A stretch of DNA of 64,000 nucleotides from assembly GCA_934555865.1 (NCBI GenBank), contig CAKTFI010000003.1, positions 1-64,000 of the forward strand, read 5' to 3'. Of this stretch, positions 28,438 to 36,932 are shown one piece after another. The DNA is from an uncultured Christensenellaceae bacterium (GTDB lineage: Bacteria; Bacillota; Clostridia; Christensenellales; Christensenellaceae). Each line of letters starts with the position of its first letter. The first letter of the stretch is position 1. The notes beneath the pieces are model-generated. The model saw only the letters and a program-made list of their open reading frames with translations, made no database searches and was not told the origin of the DNA. Position numbers and translations under genes: made by a program.

Positions 28438-28466
28438 AGCATACCGCGCCCCCCGCGGTTTGTCAA
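28438..28466 (-). promoter_or_regulatory. Promoter of the csoR-copZ-copA operon
   Basis: Minus strand TTGACA, 17 bases, TATGCT, directly next to the CsoR operator. Confidence 0.8.
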
Positions 28467-29257
28467 GCGGGCCGCGCCGGCAAAACGAAAAATTCAGCAA
28501 GGCGGCAGGATAGGGCGTTCGCGGCAGGTGTTCGGGCAGAATCGGACAGCGCGCAGCCGTCGCCCTGTCGCGAAATCCCTTCGACCGCAAAATGCCTGCG
28601 GCAGGCTTGGGGGCGAACTATCCGTTCCCCCAAAAGAAGCCCGCTTGCAAGGCAGCACGCTTTTCGAGATCGTCCCCTTTCGGCGGGCGATCATGCCGCG
28701 CCAGCTCCCTGCCTATGCCGCGAACAGCCTCCGCCGGACATGCGCAGAAAACCGGAAGAGGCTTTCCCGCCGCATTTTGCCGCAGGCAGTATGCATCACA
28801 TACTCACTCCCACCATGTCGCTATCGCATCCTCCGCCGTTCTCGCCGGGTACTGTACAGGCTGGGCGGAAAACGCCCCGCCATGCGCTGCCGCCAAAAGC
28901 AGCAGCGCGTTTGCCGCTTATCCGGAAAACGCTTTCCCGCCGCGGGCGGTATAGATTTTTCCGAGCATGACTGGGCGATATTCCCTTGTCAATGTGCGTC
29001 CAAGGCATGTGCGACCCCGCATTTCAGGCCGGGACCCCGGCAAAGCGCGCCGCCGCCTGCACCGCCGGCTGCCCATTTCCGCGGCTTGCGCAACCACATA
29101 AGCTGCTCACGCGGTATCATACACTCGAAAAGTCGGCAGGCAAAAACGCAAGGAGGCCTTTCCGTGGAGCTGTGTTCCCATGGACGCCCCAGCCGGTTCA
29201 GGCCCGTACAGCTCCATCATACACGGCCGCCGCCTCCCCTGCCGGAGAGGCGCGCCC
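28467..29257. other. Intergenic GC-rich spacer (0.8 kb)
   Basis: No convincing gene. Words such as GCTTTCCCGCCGC recur (near 28760 and 28930). A weak short frame with GTG at 29164 after GGAGG was considered but not accepted. Confidence 0.5.
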
Positions 29258-29572
29258 TTATCCGAGCAGGATGACGCCGCTTTGCGGTTCCTCCTCGTCC
29301 TTTGCCTTTTTTGCGCCCTCCGCCGCCGGGGCGGGCATCCCGTACAGGTCGCGCACCACGCCCGTCATCTCGCGCAGCGTCGCGGCCATCTCCTTCATGG
29401 CCTTGCTGTCCGCCTTGCGGAGCGTGACCTCGGTGGGCGGCTGGTCGCCCTTGCCGCCATAGACATAGCGATAGAACTGGTCCTCGTCGGCCAGTGCGCG
29501 CTTCATCGCGCCGACGAAGTCCTTCGCCGTCTGCTGCAGCTCGCCCAGCTGCTGTGATTCCTTTCGCTTCAT
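29258..29572 (-). CDS. Phage-type hypothetical protein, 104 aa
   Basis: A helical protein (MKRKESQQLGELQQTAKDFVGAMKRAL...) with an acidic, lysine-rich C-terminal tail (KKAKDEEEPQ). The ATG at 29572 has GGAGGAG 4 bases away. It lies 480 bases downstream of two phage-replication-like genes on the same strand and may be part of the same remnant. I cannot assign a role; small packaging or replication accessory proteins of phages have a similar appearance. Confidence 0.6.
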   Translation of the reverse strand: MKRKESQQLGELQQTAKDFVGAMKRALADEDQFYRYVYGGKGDQPPTEVTLRKADSKAMKEMAATLREMTGVVRDLYGMPAPAAEGAKKAKDEEEPQSGVILLG

Positions 29573-30050
29573 GCTTCTCCTCCCCCTGGAGTATTGATTT
29601 TGCGCCCGGCCGCAGGCAGGGCAGCAGGCATTCCCCCCGCGGTGAAAAGGCTTTCCGCCGCCTAGCCGCGGGCCATTTCCCGCAGGGCCTTCCTCCTGCC
29701 AAACATCGGGAAAGGCAGGCCATCCGGCACGCTTGCCCGGCATTTGCGCAGGGCAGCGCTCCTTCCCGCCGCCTTCCCCGGCGGCTGCTCCGCTATTTCG
29801 GCAGGTAATGCCCACAATTTCGCGCATTGCCTGTCGCCACAGCTGCACAGGCAGGCCGCCAAAGCTCCGCCAATCCAGCGGCAGCCGAGCTTCCTGCTGC
29901 CTTTCCATCAGATGCAGGCATTTTCATCCCGTGCGCGATCTCGTGCGGCAGGCCGATGCTCAAGGCATTCCTGCCCCGCCGAGCATTTCCCCATCCGTCC
30001 AGCACTTTTCGGGCATGGTATGGGCCTCCCCGCCCCCGGGCGCGCCCGCC
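29573..30050. other. Repeat-rich spacer inside the phage remnant
   Basis: About 480 bases with no gene. GCAGGCATT and GGCATTCC-type words recur (29626, 29740, 29912, 29965), of the same kind as in the 20.3-kb array. Confidence 0.5.
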
Positions 30051-30269
30051 TTACTGTTCGTACTTCATCTCGGCCGCGCTGGCCAGCGGGCAGCGCCGGA
30101 AATGATACCGCGCGCAGATCTCCTCCTGCCAGGCCGTCTTCTGCTGCGTCTTGGCGAAGCGCATGGTCGTCGTGCTCCCCCAGGTGCAGCCCTCGCAGGT
30201 CAGGGTCTTGTCGTTTTCCCGCAGATAGAAGGGGCATACCGTCGTCGCGCCCCCGGTGTAGTGGCTCAT
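30051..30269 (-). CDS. Small phage-type protein with Cys pairs
   Basis: A 72-residue protein (MSHYTGGATTVCPFYLREN...CEGCTW...CARYHFRRCPL). Its Cys spacing suggests metal binding. The start overlaps the stop of the replisome-organiser gene by 4 bases (ATGA) and has AGGAGG just upstream, so the two are translationally coupled. Similar small proteins occur in the replication region of clostridial prophages (inference from general appearance). Confidence 0.65.
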   Translation of the reverse strand: MSHYTGGATTVCPFYLRENDKTLTCEGCTWGSTTTMRFAKTQQKTAWQEEICARYHFRRCPLASAAEMKYEQ

Positions 30270-31795
30270 ATTTCCTCCTGTTCTGCCCGCAAAAGGGCCT
30301 CGATCGGGTCATTGACCATCCGCAAAAGCTCCTGTTCCCGCCGGCTGGGCGGCCCGGTGCCTCCCTCGTCTGCCGCGGGCGGGAGGGGCGTCTCCTCCCA
30401 CCGGTGGTCGGCCAGCCAATTTGCGGCGCGCGGAACAAAGCGCCCCCGTTCCTTGCGCCAGTTCTCGTTTTTGCATTGCTCCGCCAGGGCCGCGAGCAGC
30501 GTTTTCTGCTGCAAATAGGCCTTCTCGCGCAGATAGGCCTCGAGTGCCTCGGCACGCCCCGCCTTTTTGGGATATTTTTTCCAGAATTCAGAGAAAGCCT
30601 CGCGCGCTCGCGCGCCTTCTGCGGCTCCCGCGGGAGCCGCAGGGCTTCCGATTGGCTTGGATTCGCGAGAGCGATTCGGATTCCGATTCGGATTGGGATT
30701 GGATTCGGATTCTAGCCGCAAGTTGCAGCGGTCTGCGGCAATCTGCTGCAAGTTGCCGCAATCTGCAGCAGGTTGATGCATGCTGCTGCATTCTGCGGCA
30801 GGTTGTTGCATGCTGCTGCGATCTGCGGCAGGCTGATGCATGTTGCCGCAATCTGCGGCAGGTTGTTGCATGTTGCCGCGATCTGCGGCAGGCTGCGGCA
30901 AGGCGAAGTCCGCCTGCGCACCCGCCGCACTCGGAGGAATCGGCGCAGAACCCGCCATATCATATGGATGGCTTTCCGCCCCTGCCCACGGCTCCTCGCC
31001 CGGGAACACCGCCACGCCGCCTTGCCGCCGCCCATCGGGAAAGACTATCGCTCCGGCCCGCGGCTGCTCGTCAAAAGGACCTCTCACGCCTTCGGCCGCC
31101 CCATCCCGCGGCTGCGCATCGAAAGAGGCTGTCCTGCCTCCGGCCCCACCGCCCGGCAAGGCCACCTGCGCATTCCCCGCATTGTCGGGAAGCATCTCCG
31201 CCACCCGCGCCGTCCCGCCGCCCGGCAAAGCATGTGCTGCCGCCTCTGTCCCCGCATTCCCCGCTGCCGGAACAAAGGTCTGTTGAACTGTGACAGCGTT
31301 CGGCGGCATCGCCGCACCCGCCGCCTGCCCTGCATCTGCGGTTTGCATCGGCGAAACATGCGCTGCGCCGCCGCCCGGCAACATCGCCTGTGCGTTCCCC
31401 GCATTGTCGGGAAGCGCCTCCGCCGCGTGATACGCCAGCGAGATGCCCCGGCTCGCCTCGGCCGCGTCCGGCGGCGCGGGGTATTTGCTGCGCTGCGTGC
31501 GGATGCGCTGATGCTCACCCCAGCCGCGCATCTGAAGGTATTCCTTGCCCGCCACCGCATAGCGCGAGACGAGCCCCTCACGCTCCAGCGCCGCGATGGC
31601 AGCACGCATCTGCTCTGCGCCAACATCCCGCCGCGTGACGAACAGGCGCGAACACAGCACATTGGCCCGCCCGTCCATCCGGCCGAAGTCGTCGCAATTG
31701 ACGATGAGCCGCGCCAGCACCGTTTCCTCAAACGGCGTCAGGCGGTCGATCTTCTCGCTCGCACACCAGCTTTCCCGTATCAGTCGATCCGGCAT
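30266..31795 (-). CDS. Phage replisome-organiser-like protein with internal tandem repeats
   Basis: A 509-residue protein. The N-terminal 110 residues (LIRESWCASEKIDRLTPFEE...RLIVNCDDFGRMDG...) look like the winged-helix domain of phage replication initiators. The C-terminal 100 residues (FSEFWKKYPKKAGRAEALEAY...) match the helical C-terminus of such proteins. The middle is low complexity: two LPDNAGNAQ blocks, six 10-residue units of the type QPAADxxxMQ, and an SNPNPNR stretch. The ATG at 31795 has GGGGAGGA upstream. It would recruit the host helicase to an origin if functional. Confidence 0.7.
   Translation of the reverse strand: MPDRLIRESWCASEKIDRLTPFEETVLARLIVNCDDFGRMDGRANVLCSRLFVTRRDVGAEQMRAAIAALEREGLVSRYAVAGKEYLQMRGWGEHQRIRTQRSKYPAPPDAAEASRGISLAYHAAEALPDNAGNAQAMLPGGGAAHVSPMQTADAGQAAGAAMPPNAVTVQQTFVPAAGNAGTEAAAHALPGGGTARVAEMLPDNAGNAQVALPGGGAGGRTASFDAQPRDGAAEGVRGPFDEQPRAGAIVFPDGRRQGGVAVFPGEEPWAGAESHPYDMAGSAPIPPSAAGAQADFALPQPAADRGNMQQPAADCGNMHQPAADRSSMQQPAAECSSMHQPAADCGNLQQIAADRCNLRLESESNPNPNRNPNRSRESKPIGSPAAPAGAAEGARAREAFSEFWKKYPKKAGRAEALEAYLREKAYLQQKTLLAALAEQCKNENWRKERGRFVPRAANWLADHRWEETPLPPAADEGGTGPPSRREQELLRMVNDPIEALLRAEQEEI
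30721..30900 (-). repeat. Six in-frame 30-bp tandem repeats
   Basis: Six successive 30-base units, each ending in a (T/C)TG(A/T/C)(T/G)GCA-like word and coding for ten residues (for example QPAADCGNMH). The units differ at a few positions; there are no spacers, so this is a coding minisatellite and not CRISPR. Confidence 0.9.
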
Positions 31796-31878
31796 TCCTC
31801 TTCCTCCCCTTCCCCAGGCTGCACGCAGCGCATGCAGCCATTGCATTCCCGATTGCCAAACAGGCAGCTCATCGCCAT
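31780..31878 (-). CDS. 32-residue Cys-rich small protein
   Basis: A short frame with a very strong site (AAAGGAGGAC, 5-7 bases before ATG 31878). The product has Cys at 5, 12, 15, 18 and 29 (CNGCMRC core) and an acidic tail. It overlaps the start of the replisome-organiser gene by 16 bases, which suggests coupled translation. It may be a zinc-binding leader peptide of the phage cluster; no family is recognised. Confidence 0.55.
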   Translation of the reverse strand: MAMSCLFGNRECNGCMRCVQPGEGEEEECRID

Positions 31879-31902
31879 GGCCCGTCCTCCTTTGGTGCCT
31901 TC

Positions 31903-31931
31903 ATTCTACCAATCCGCGCGGGCGATGACCA
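31903..31931 (-). promoter_or_regulatory. Promoter of the phage-type gene cluster
   Basis: Minus strand TGGTCA, 17 bases, TAGAAT; only moderately good. Confidence 0.45.
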
Positions 31932-31985
31932 TTATTTTTCCCTAACACTTGCGGGAAGTGTAACGGTTTGTTTACCCCGCTGTCT

Positions 31986-32014
31986 TTGCAAACGCGGGCA
32001 AAACGCGATATAAT
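31986..32014 (+). promoter_or_regulatory. Promoter of the clostripain-like lipoprotein gene
   Basis: TTGCAA, 17 bases, TATAAT. A GCGTCC/GGACGC hairpin follows at 32038-32055 in the leader. Confidence 0.75.
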
Positions 32015-32084
32015 GAGAAAAATTCCCGCAGCAAAAAAGCGTCCCCCGGAGGACGCCTGTTTTGCCTTTGGAAAGGAGCGTTTC

Positions 32085-33929
32085 ATGTTTCCTGCTTCCC
32101 GCGCGCGCCGCCGGGCCGCGATGCTGCTCGCCGCCCTGTGCCTGGCCGCGATGTTTGCCGCCTGCGGGCGGATCGACACCCATTCCACCCTGCCCTCCTC
32201 GCTCTTGCCGGAGGCCGCGCACAGCCGCGCCTACTATGCCAACATTCTGGGGAGCGGCAAGGACAAGTGGGACATCCTCGTCTACCTGAACGCCGCAGGG
32301 GCGGAGGACGCCGCGCTCGCCTCCAAGACGCTTGCCGAGCTCTTGTCCTTCGAGGCGGACGACCGGCTGACCGTCACGGTGGAGGTGTTCGGGGCGGAGG
32401 ACTGGCAGGGCGACTTCGTCTCGTCGCTGTCCGACCGCATCCGCATTTCGGAAAACGGCGTGCAGACGGCGGCCTACACGGGCGCTGCCGACCGGGGGAG
32501 CGCCGCGCACCTCTCCGCCTTCGTGACCGACGCGCTTTCGGGCAGCACGGCCAACCGCCGCGCCCTGTTTTTGTGGGGGGACAACCCGCTTTCCGCGGCA
32601 GAGCTTGCGGAGGCGCTCGGGGAGGCAAAGCTCGACCTGTTGGCGCTCAACACGCAGCCCGCCCACGCCTTTGAGGACGCCTATGTCCTGCGCGACGCGG
32701 CCGACTACCTGATCGCCGCCGCGGGCGAGACCGCCGTACCCTGGGACTATGCGGGGCTACTCGCCTTTTTGCAGCAGAACCCCTCCGCCCTCGTGCGCGA
32801 CCTCGCGCGGCAGGTGCAGGAGGGCATGGCCGCCCACCCGGTCTTCGCCGCCATGGGGCGGGAGGCGGACATCTTCTGCGCCGACCTCACGCGCATGGAG
32901 GCCGTCGCGGGGGAGCTTGCCGGGCTGTTTTCCGAATCCGCCGCCGGGGTGCGGGAGGGCAAGTTCCTGGGCATCGCCCAGGCCCGCGCCGCCGCCAGCC
33001 TCTCCCGGACGCGCGTCAGCCTGCGCGCCTTTGCGGGGGCGAACGCCTGCGCGCATTCCGCGCCGCTCGTCGAGGCGCTGGACGCCTGTCTCGCCTATAC
33101 CTCCCGCGAGGGCTTGTCCTTTAGCCTCTACCTCCCCGAGGGCGTGGGGGCGGACCCGGACTTTGCCGCCGCGCTGTCGCGCTATGCCGCCGCAGGGCTG
33201 TCCTACACCGAGTTTTTGCCGGCCTACCTGACCGCGGCCGCCGTGCAGGCGGGGGTGGACGCCGGGGCGGAGTCCTGGTACCTGCCCGAGGTCGCCCAGG
33301 TCTATCCGACCGCCGATGCGAAATACCCCGCGGAGGAGGTGCCGCTTGCGCTCTCGGCCGGGCAGTTCGTGCTCTCGCTTTCCGAGGCGGAGGCGCACAC
33401 CGTCGCCCGGGCGCAGCTCTATGCCTTTGCGGACACGGGGGAACACTACCTGCTGCTCGGCGAATCGCCGGTCACGCAGCGGGACGCGGAGGGCCGCCTG
33501 TGGGCGATGGCCGGGCAGGACGAATGGCTGTGCATCAACGCGCAGCCCGTCTGCCGCTTCGCCTATGTGGGCGCGGACGGGGCGGAGCGCTTCCTCGTCC
33601 CCTGCCGCCGGAACGGGGCGGAGGCGCAGCTGCTCGTGAGCGGGGAGGAGGCCGCCTGGGCGATCACGGCGGCCGGGCCCTTTTCCGACGCGCAGGCCAT
33701 CGCGCCGGGCGACCTGTTGGAATTCCTCTACCCGCGCTATGCGTATGACGGCACGCCGCTCGAGACCGCGGCCTATGGCTACAAGGTCGCCGTGTCCGCC
33801 GCCTTGCAGGTCTCTGCCGGGCAGGTGGACATCGGCGATGTGTTCCTCTGCTGCACGCTCACCGACCTCACGGGGCGGCAGGTCACGGGCGCGCGCGTCA
33901 ACCTGCGCAACGCGATCATGGAGGGGTGA
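32085..33929 (+). CDS. Clostripain-like (C11) lipoprotein lacking catalytic residues
   Basis: A 614-residue protein with a lipoprotein signal ending in FAAC (Cys27), so it should be anchored outside the membrane. The C11 peptidase frame is recognisable: KWDILVYLNAAG (residues 61-72), the strand LFLWGDNPLS (161-170) where active members have LWDHGGG, and LDLLALNTQ (183-191) where active members have LDLIGFDAC. The catalytic His and Cys are therefore both replaced. The remaining 400 residues resemble the C11 C-terminal region. The start at 32085 follows GAAAGGAGC. It may be a binding protein (inference). Confidence 0.75.
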   Translation: MFPASRARRRAAMLLAALCLAAMFAACGRIDTHSTLPSSLLPEAAHSRAYYANILGSGKDKWDILVYLNAAGAEDAALASKTLAELLSFEADDRLTVTVEVFGAEDWQGDFVSSLSDRIRISENGVQTAAYTGAADRGSAAHLSAFVTDALSGSTANRRALFLWGDNPLSAAELAEALGEAKLDLLALNTQPAHAFEDAYVLRDAADYLIAAAGETAVPWDYAGLLAFLQQNPSALVRDLARQVQEGMAAHPVFAAMGREADIFCADLTRMEAVAGELAGLFSESAAGVREGKFLGIAQARAAASLSRTRVSLRAFAGANACAHSAPLVEALDACLAYTSREGLSFSLYLPEGVGADPDFAAALSRYAAAGLSYTEFLPAYLTAAAVQAGVDAGAESWYLPEVAQVYPTADAKYPAEEVPLALSAGQFVLSLSEAEAHTVARAQLYAFADTGEHYLLLGESPVTQRDAEGRLWAMAGQDEWLCINAQPVCRFAYVGADGAERFLVPCRRNGAEAQLLVSGEEAAWAITAAGPFSDAQAIAPGDLLEFLYPRYAYDGTPLETAAYGYKVAVSAALQVSAGQVDIGDVFLCCTLTDLTGRQVTGARVNLRNAIMEG

Positions 33930-33944
33930 GGAGGCGGAAGCCTC

Positions 33945-34415
33945 TCAGTCCGCCTCGAACAGCAGCTCCGCCTCGCAGGTGAGGCCCATCGGCAGCGCAT
34001 ACACGCCTACGGCGCTGCGCGCGGGCAGCCCGGCTTCTTCCCCGAACAATTGCAAAAACAGCTCGGACGCGCCGTTTAGGACATCCGGCTGATACGCGAA
34101 TTCGGCGGAGCAGTTCACAAACCCCGTGAGCTTCACAAGCCGCCGCACGCGGTTCAGGTCGTGGAGCGCCGCCTGCATGTTCGAAAGCAGGTTGAGCGCG
34201 CACAGCCGCGCGGCGTGCCGGGCCTCGCCCAACGTGCGGTCGACGCCCACCTTGCCGCAGACCGCCTCCGCCCCGGCGATGCTCCCGCAGCCGGAACAGT
34301 ACCACAAATTCCCGCCGAAGGGCTGCACCGGCCGGTATAGGCCGATTTTTTCCTGCACGGGCGGCAGGGTGACGCCCAGCGCCCGCATCCGTTCGTAAAT
34401 ATCCTGTTTTTGCAT
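33945..34415 (-). CDS. RidA-family protein
   Basis: A 156-residue YjgF/RidA-fold protein. The start at 34415 is chosen because GAGAGGGA lies upstream; the longer frame adds an unrelated stretch. The N-terminal third is longer than in classical RidA (about 130 residues), and the typical RxxxGxV and catalytic Arg region is only partly conserved. Classical RidA hydrolyses reactive enamines/imines; for this diverged form the activity is uncertain. Confidence 0.75.
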   Translation of the reverse strand: MQKQDIYERMRALGVTLPPVQEKIGLYRPVQPFGGNLWYCSGCGSIAGAEAVCGKVGVDRTLGEARHAARLCALNLLSNMQAALHDLNRVRRLVKLTGFVNCSAEFAYQPDVLNGASELFLQLFGEEAGLPARSAVGVYALPMGLTCEAELLFEAD

Positions 34416-34524
34416 AAGCTTCCCTCTCTTTTCTGCCAAGTTCGCGGCCAGGGCCCGCCGCTTTCCTCCATTGTAGAGCACGGCCGCCGCAAAGGCAAGC
34501 GCGCCCTGCGGCAGAAACGCCACA

Positions 34525-34556
34525 TAAAAAACGGACGCCCGCAAGCGTCCGTTTTA
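34525..34556 (-). terminator. Terminator of the flavoprotein/AKR operon
   Basis: AAACGGACGC, loop, GCGTCCGTTTT between the aldo/keto reductase gene and ridA. Confidence 0.8.
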
Positions 34557-34574
34557 TGTTGTCTGCCAATCTTC

Positions 34575-35765
34575 TTACTTGTTCGCCTGTTCGCGGCCGC
34601 GTCTCGCCGCCTCCTCGCGCTGCCGGCAGGTTTCCGCCCAGCTCGGCATTTTCGAGAGAATGTCCGCAAGCTCCTGCATGTGCGAGGGGATGTCGATCTT
34701 CTGCGGGCACATCTCCACGCACGCGCCGCACCCGAGGCAGGCCGTCGGCTGCTTGTCCGCCGGGAGGCTCTCCATGCGCATGCCGATGCCCATCTGCGCG
34801 CCGAACCGCGCCTCGTTTAGGCTGTTCATCATCATCGGGATGTCCAGCTCCATCGGGCAGCTGTCGCAGCAATAGCGGCAGCCCGTGCAGGGCACGCTGT
34901 TCTTCATCCCTTCACCGATGTCCAACAGCAGCGCATTCTCTGCAGCCGAAAGCGGCTGCACCGCGGCAAAGGTCTCCACATTCTGCTGCATCTGGGTGAA
35001 ATTGCTCATGCCGCTTAAAATGACCTTGACGCCTGGGACGCCCGCGATCCAGCGGAACGCCCACTCGGCCGCCGTCCAGTCCGGGTGCACGGATCGGAGC
35101 TTTTCCGTGTCCGCCGGGGACAGCGCCGCGAGCCGCCCGCCGCGCAGCGGCTCCATGACCCAGATCGGGATGTTGTGCGCGTTCAAAAGGTCGCATTTCT
35201 CCTTCGCGTCCTGCAAGGTCCAGTCCATGTAGTTGAGCTGGATCTGGCAGAACTCCATGTCCTTACCGTACTTTTCCAAGAACCGGCGCAGGTTGTCCGG
35301 CTGCCCGTGGCTGGAAAAGCCGAGGTGCCGGATGCGGCCCCGGCGCTTCTGCTCCAGGAAGTAGTCCACGATGCCCCACCGCGGGTCGAGGTAGGTGTCG
35401 ATGGACATCTCGCACACATTGTGCAGCAGGTAGAAGTCGAAATATTCCACGCCGCATTTTTGCAGCTGCTCCTCGAAAATCGCCGCCGGGTCATAGCGCT
35501 CGCTCAACTGATGCCCCGGGTATTTCGTCGCGAGCAGGAAGCTCTCCCGCGGGTATTTTTCGAGCACGCGCCCCATCACCCGTTCGGATTCGCCGCCGTG
35601 GTAGGGGTATGCCGTGTCAAAGTAATTCACGCCATGCGACAGGGCGTATTCCGTCATCTCCGCCACCTGCGCCTCGATGATCTTGCCCGCTTCGTCCACC
35701 GGCAGGCGCATCGTGCCAAAGCCCAGCATGGACAGCTTTTCGCCGCAAGCCTCTGTATAGATCAT
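34575..35765 (-). CDS. Aldo/keto reductase with C-terminal ferredoxin-like domain
   Basis: A 396-residue protein: a TIM-barrel aldo/keto reductase (LGFGTMRLP, NYFDTAYPYHGG with the catalytic Asp/Tyr) and a C-terminal Fe-S part with two clusters' worth of Cys (CTGCRYCCDSCP and CLGCGACVEMCP). This architecture is common in anaerobes and may couple NAD(P)H or ferredoxin to aldehyde reduction. It follows the flavodoxin-fold gene by 22 bases, behind a MerR-type promoter. It is a paralogue of the 57836-58966 product. Confidence 0.92.
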   Translation of the reverse strand: MIYTEACGEKLSMLGFGTMRLPVDEAGKIIEAQVAEMTEYALSHGVNYFDTAYPYHGGESERVMGRVLEKYPRESFLLATKYPGHQLSERYDPAAIFEEQLQKCGVEYFDFYLLHNVCEMSIDTYLDPRWGIVDYFLEQKRRGRIRHLGFSSHGQPDNLRRFLEKYGKDMEFCQIQLNYMDWTLQDAKEKCDLLNAHNIPIWVMEPLRGGRLAALSPADTEKLRSVHPDWTAAEWAFRWIAGVPGVKVILSGMSNFTQMQQNVETFAAVQPLSAAENALLLDIGEGMKNSVPCTGCRYCCDSCPMELDIPMMMNSLNEARFGAQMGIGMRMESLPADKQPTACLGCGACVEMCPQKIDIPSHMQELADILSKMPSWAETCRQREEAARRGREQANK

Positions 35766-35787
35766 GGTGTTTCCCTCTCTTCGTCCC

Positions 35788-36408
35788 TTACTGTCTTGTA
35801 AAGTTGGTGACCTTCTTCACATCCGCCGGGTGGTCAATGCCGTTTTGCCGCCCAAGCTCGATGCATTTCAGCATCCAGGCCATGTTCTTGCCGATGTTTT
35901 TCATCGTCTGCACGCCTTCCTCGTCCTCCGCGACCTCTTCCGCCTTCGCGCCGAACACATGGTTCCAGTAGTTCGCCGTCACGATGGGCATGGAAGTGAT
36001 GGAAAAGTGCTTGTTCACGACATCCATGGAGGTCACCTGCCCATTGCGCCGCGCGCTTAAGATCGCGGCCGCCGGTTTGAACTTGAAATTGCGCCCATAG
36101 GCAAAAAAGGCGCGATCCATGACGGACAACAACCGCCCCGTCGGGTGCGCATAGTACACGGGAGAGCCGAACACGAACCCGTCGAATTCCGCCGCGCGTT
36201 CCCCAATCTCTGCCGCGATGTCCGGAAAGACGCACTTGCCCGTCTTGCCGCACTGCCGGCAGTCGATGCAGTCCGCGACCGGCCCCTTGCCGAGCCAGAT
36301 GATCTCGGTCTCAATGCCCTCTTCCCGCAGGCTGTCCGCGACGATGCCGAGCGCCGTCGCCGTGCATCCGTCCTGCTTGGGGCTGCTGTTCACAAGCATT
36401 ACTTTCAT
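35788..36408 (-). CDS. Flavodoxin-fold NAD(P)H-dependent oxidoreductase (iron-sulfur flavoprotein type)
   Basis: A 206-residue protein: MKVMLVNSSPKQDGCTATAL is the FMN phosphate loop, GSPVYYAHPTG is the flavin isoalloxazine loop, and CIDCRQCGKTGKC is the compact Cys motif of iron-sulfur flavoproteins. The start at 36408 has GAGGAGGAG upstream. It is the first gene of an operon with an aldo/keto reductase; a MerR-type promoter lies about 220 bases upstream. A redox role in electrophile or aldehyde detoxification is likely (inference). Confidence 0.88.
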   Translation of the reverse strand: MKVMLVNSSPKQDGCTATALGIVADSLREEGIETEIIWLGKGPVADCIDCRQCGKTGKCVFPDIAAEIGERAAEFDGFVFGSPVYYAHPTGRLLSVMDRAFFAYGRNFKFKPAAAILSARRNGQVTSMDVVNKHFSITSMPIVTANYWNHVFGAKAEEVAEDEEGVQTMKNIGKNMAWMLKCIELGRQNGIDHPADVKKVTNFTRQ

Positions 36409-36624
36409 GGTTTTCTCCTCCTCTATTCCGTGTGCCGCGCGCCAAGGGTGGGGCAGCGCAAAGGCGCATCCGCTTCGCCCGCCCCGTGGGAGGTCTCGCT
36501 TCTCCCGGGGGCGGAATGCCCGCCGCCGCGTTCGCCTGTATCGGCTCGTACAAAACGCCGCCTTTTGCCCGCCGCGGCCGGGGCGTCTCGCTGCCCCTGC
36601 CGTCCGGCACACTGTTTCAGCTTT

Positions 36625-36655
36625 ATTGTACTACCTAGACCGCACTTTAGGTCAA
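36625..36655 (-). promoter_or_regulatory. MerR-type promoter of the flavoprotein/AKR operon
   Basis: Minus strand TTGACC, 19 bases, TACAAT, with the dyad CCTAGACCGCACTTTAGG at 36634-36651. It matches the dyad upstream of the merR-linked reductase at most positions. Confidence 0.8.
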
Positions 36656-36884
36656 GGGCTTTTTCGGGGGCAACAAAGGCAGAGCACGCGCCCTGCCTTT
36701 GCACTTTGTTCCTATTTTCTGTCGGCCTCCCTGCGCACTCTGCATATCTTGCCGCCGCCTGCCGCATTGTCCGGCGAAGCGCCCCGCGCCCTGCGCATAG
36801 GCCGCGGGGAGCTTGGGATAAACCTTTCCCAGCAGCAGGCTTCGCCGCCCCGCCTGTCAACCGTTCGGGCATAAAACCCCACAC

Positions 36885-36918
36885 AAAAACCGGCGAAGCC
36901 GCCTCCGCCGGTTCTTTT
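36885..36918 (-). terminator. Terminator of the DUF1846 gene
   Basis: AACCGGCG...CGCCGGTT stem with flanking A and T runs. Confidence 0.75.
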
Positions 36919-36932
36919 CGTTCTTTTTCCCC

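Larger units (their letters stand above)
36409..36932. other. GC-rich leader and spacer around the MerR-type promoter
   Basis: No gene. From 36409 to about 36620 it is the GC-rich leader of the flavoprotein operon; the MerR-type promoter (36625-36655) follows. From 36656 to 36884 no element was recognised, and at 36885 lies the terminator of the DUF1846 gene. Confidence 0.5.

Noticed and set aside
29164-29274. 36-codon ORF with GTG start after GGAGG
   Set aside because: The spacing is acceptable, but the product is Pro/Arg-rich, overlaps the 3' end of an opposite gene and has no recognisable motif.
30721-30900. CRISPR-like 30-bp periodic repeats
   Set aside because: The units are contiguous, in frame and without unique spacers, so this is a coding minisatellite.
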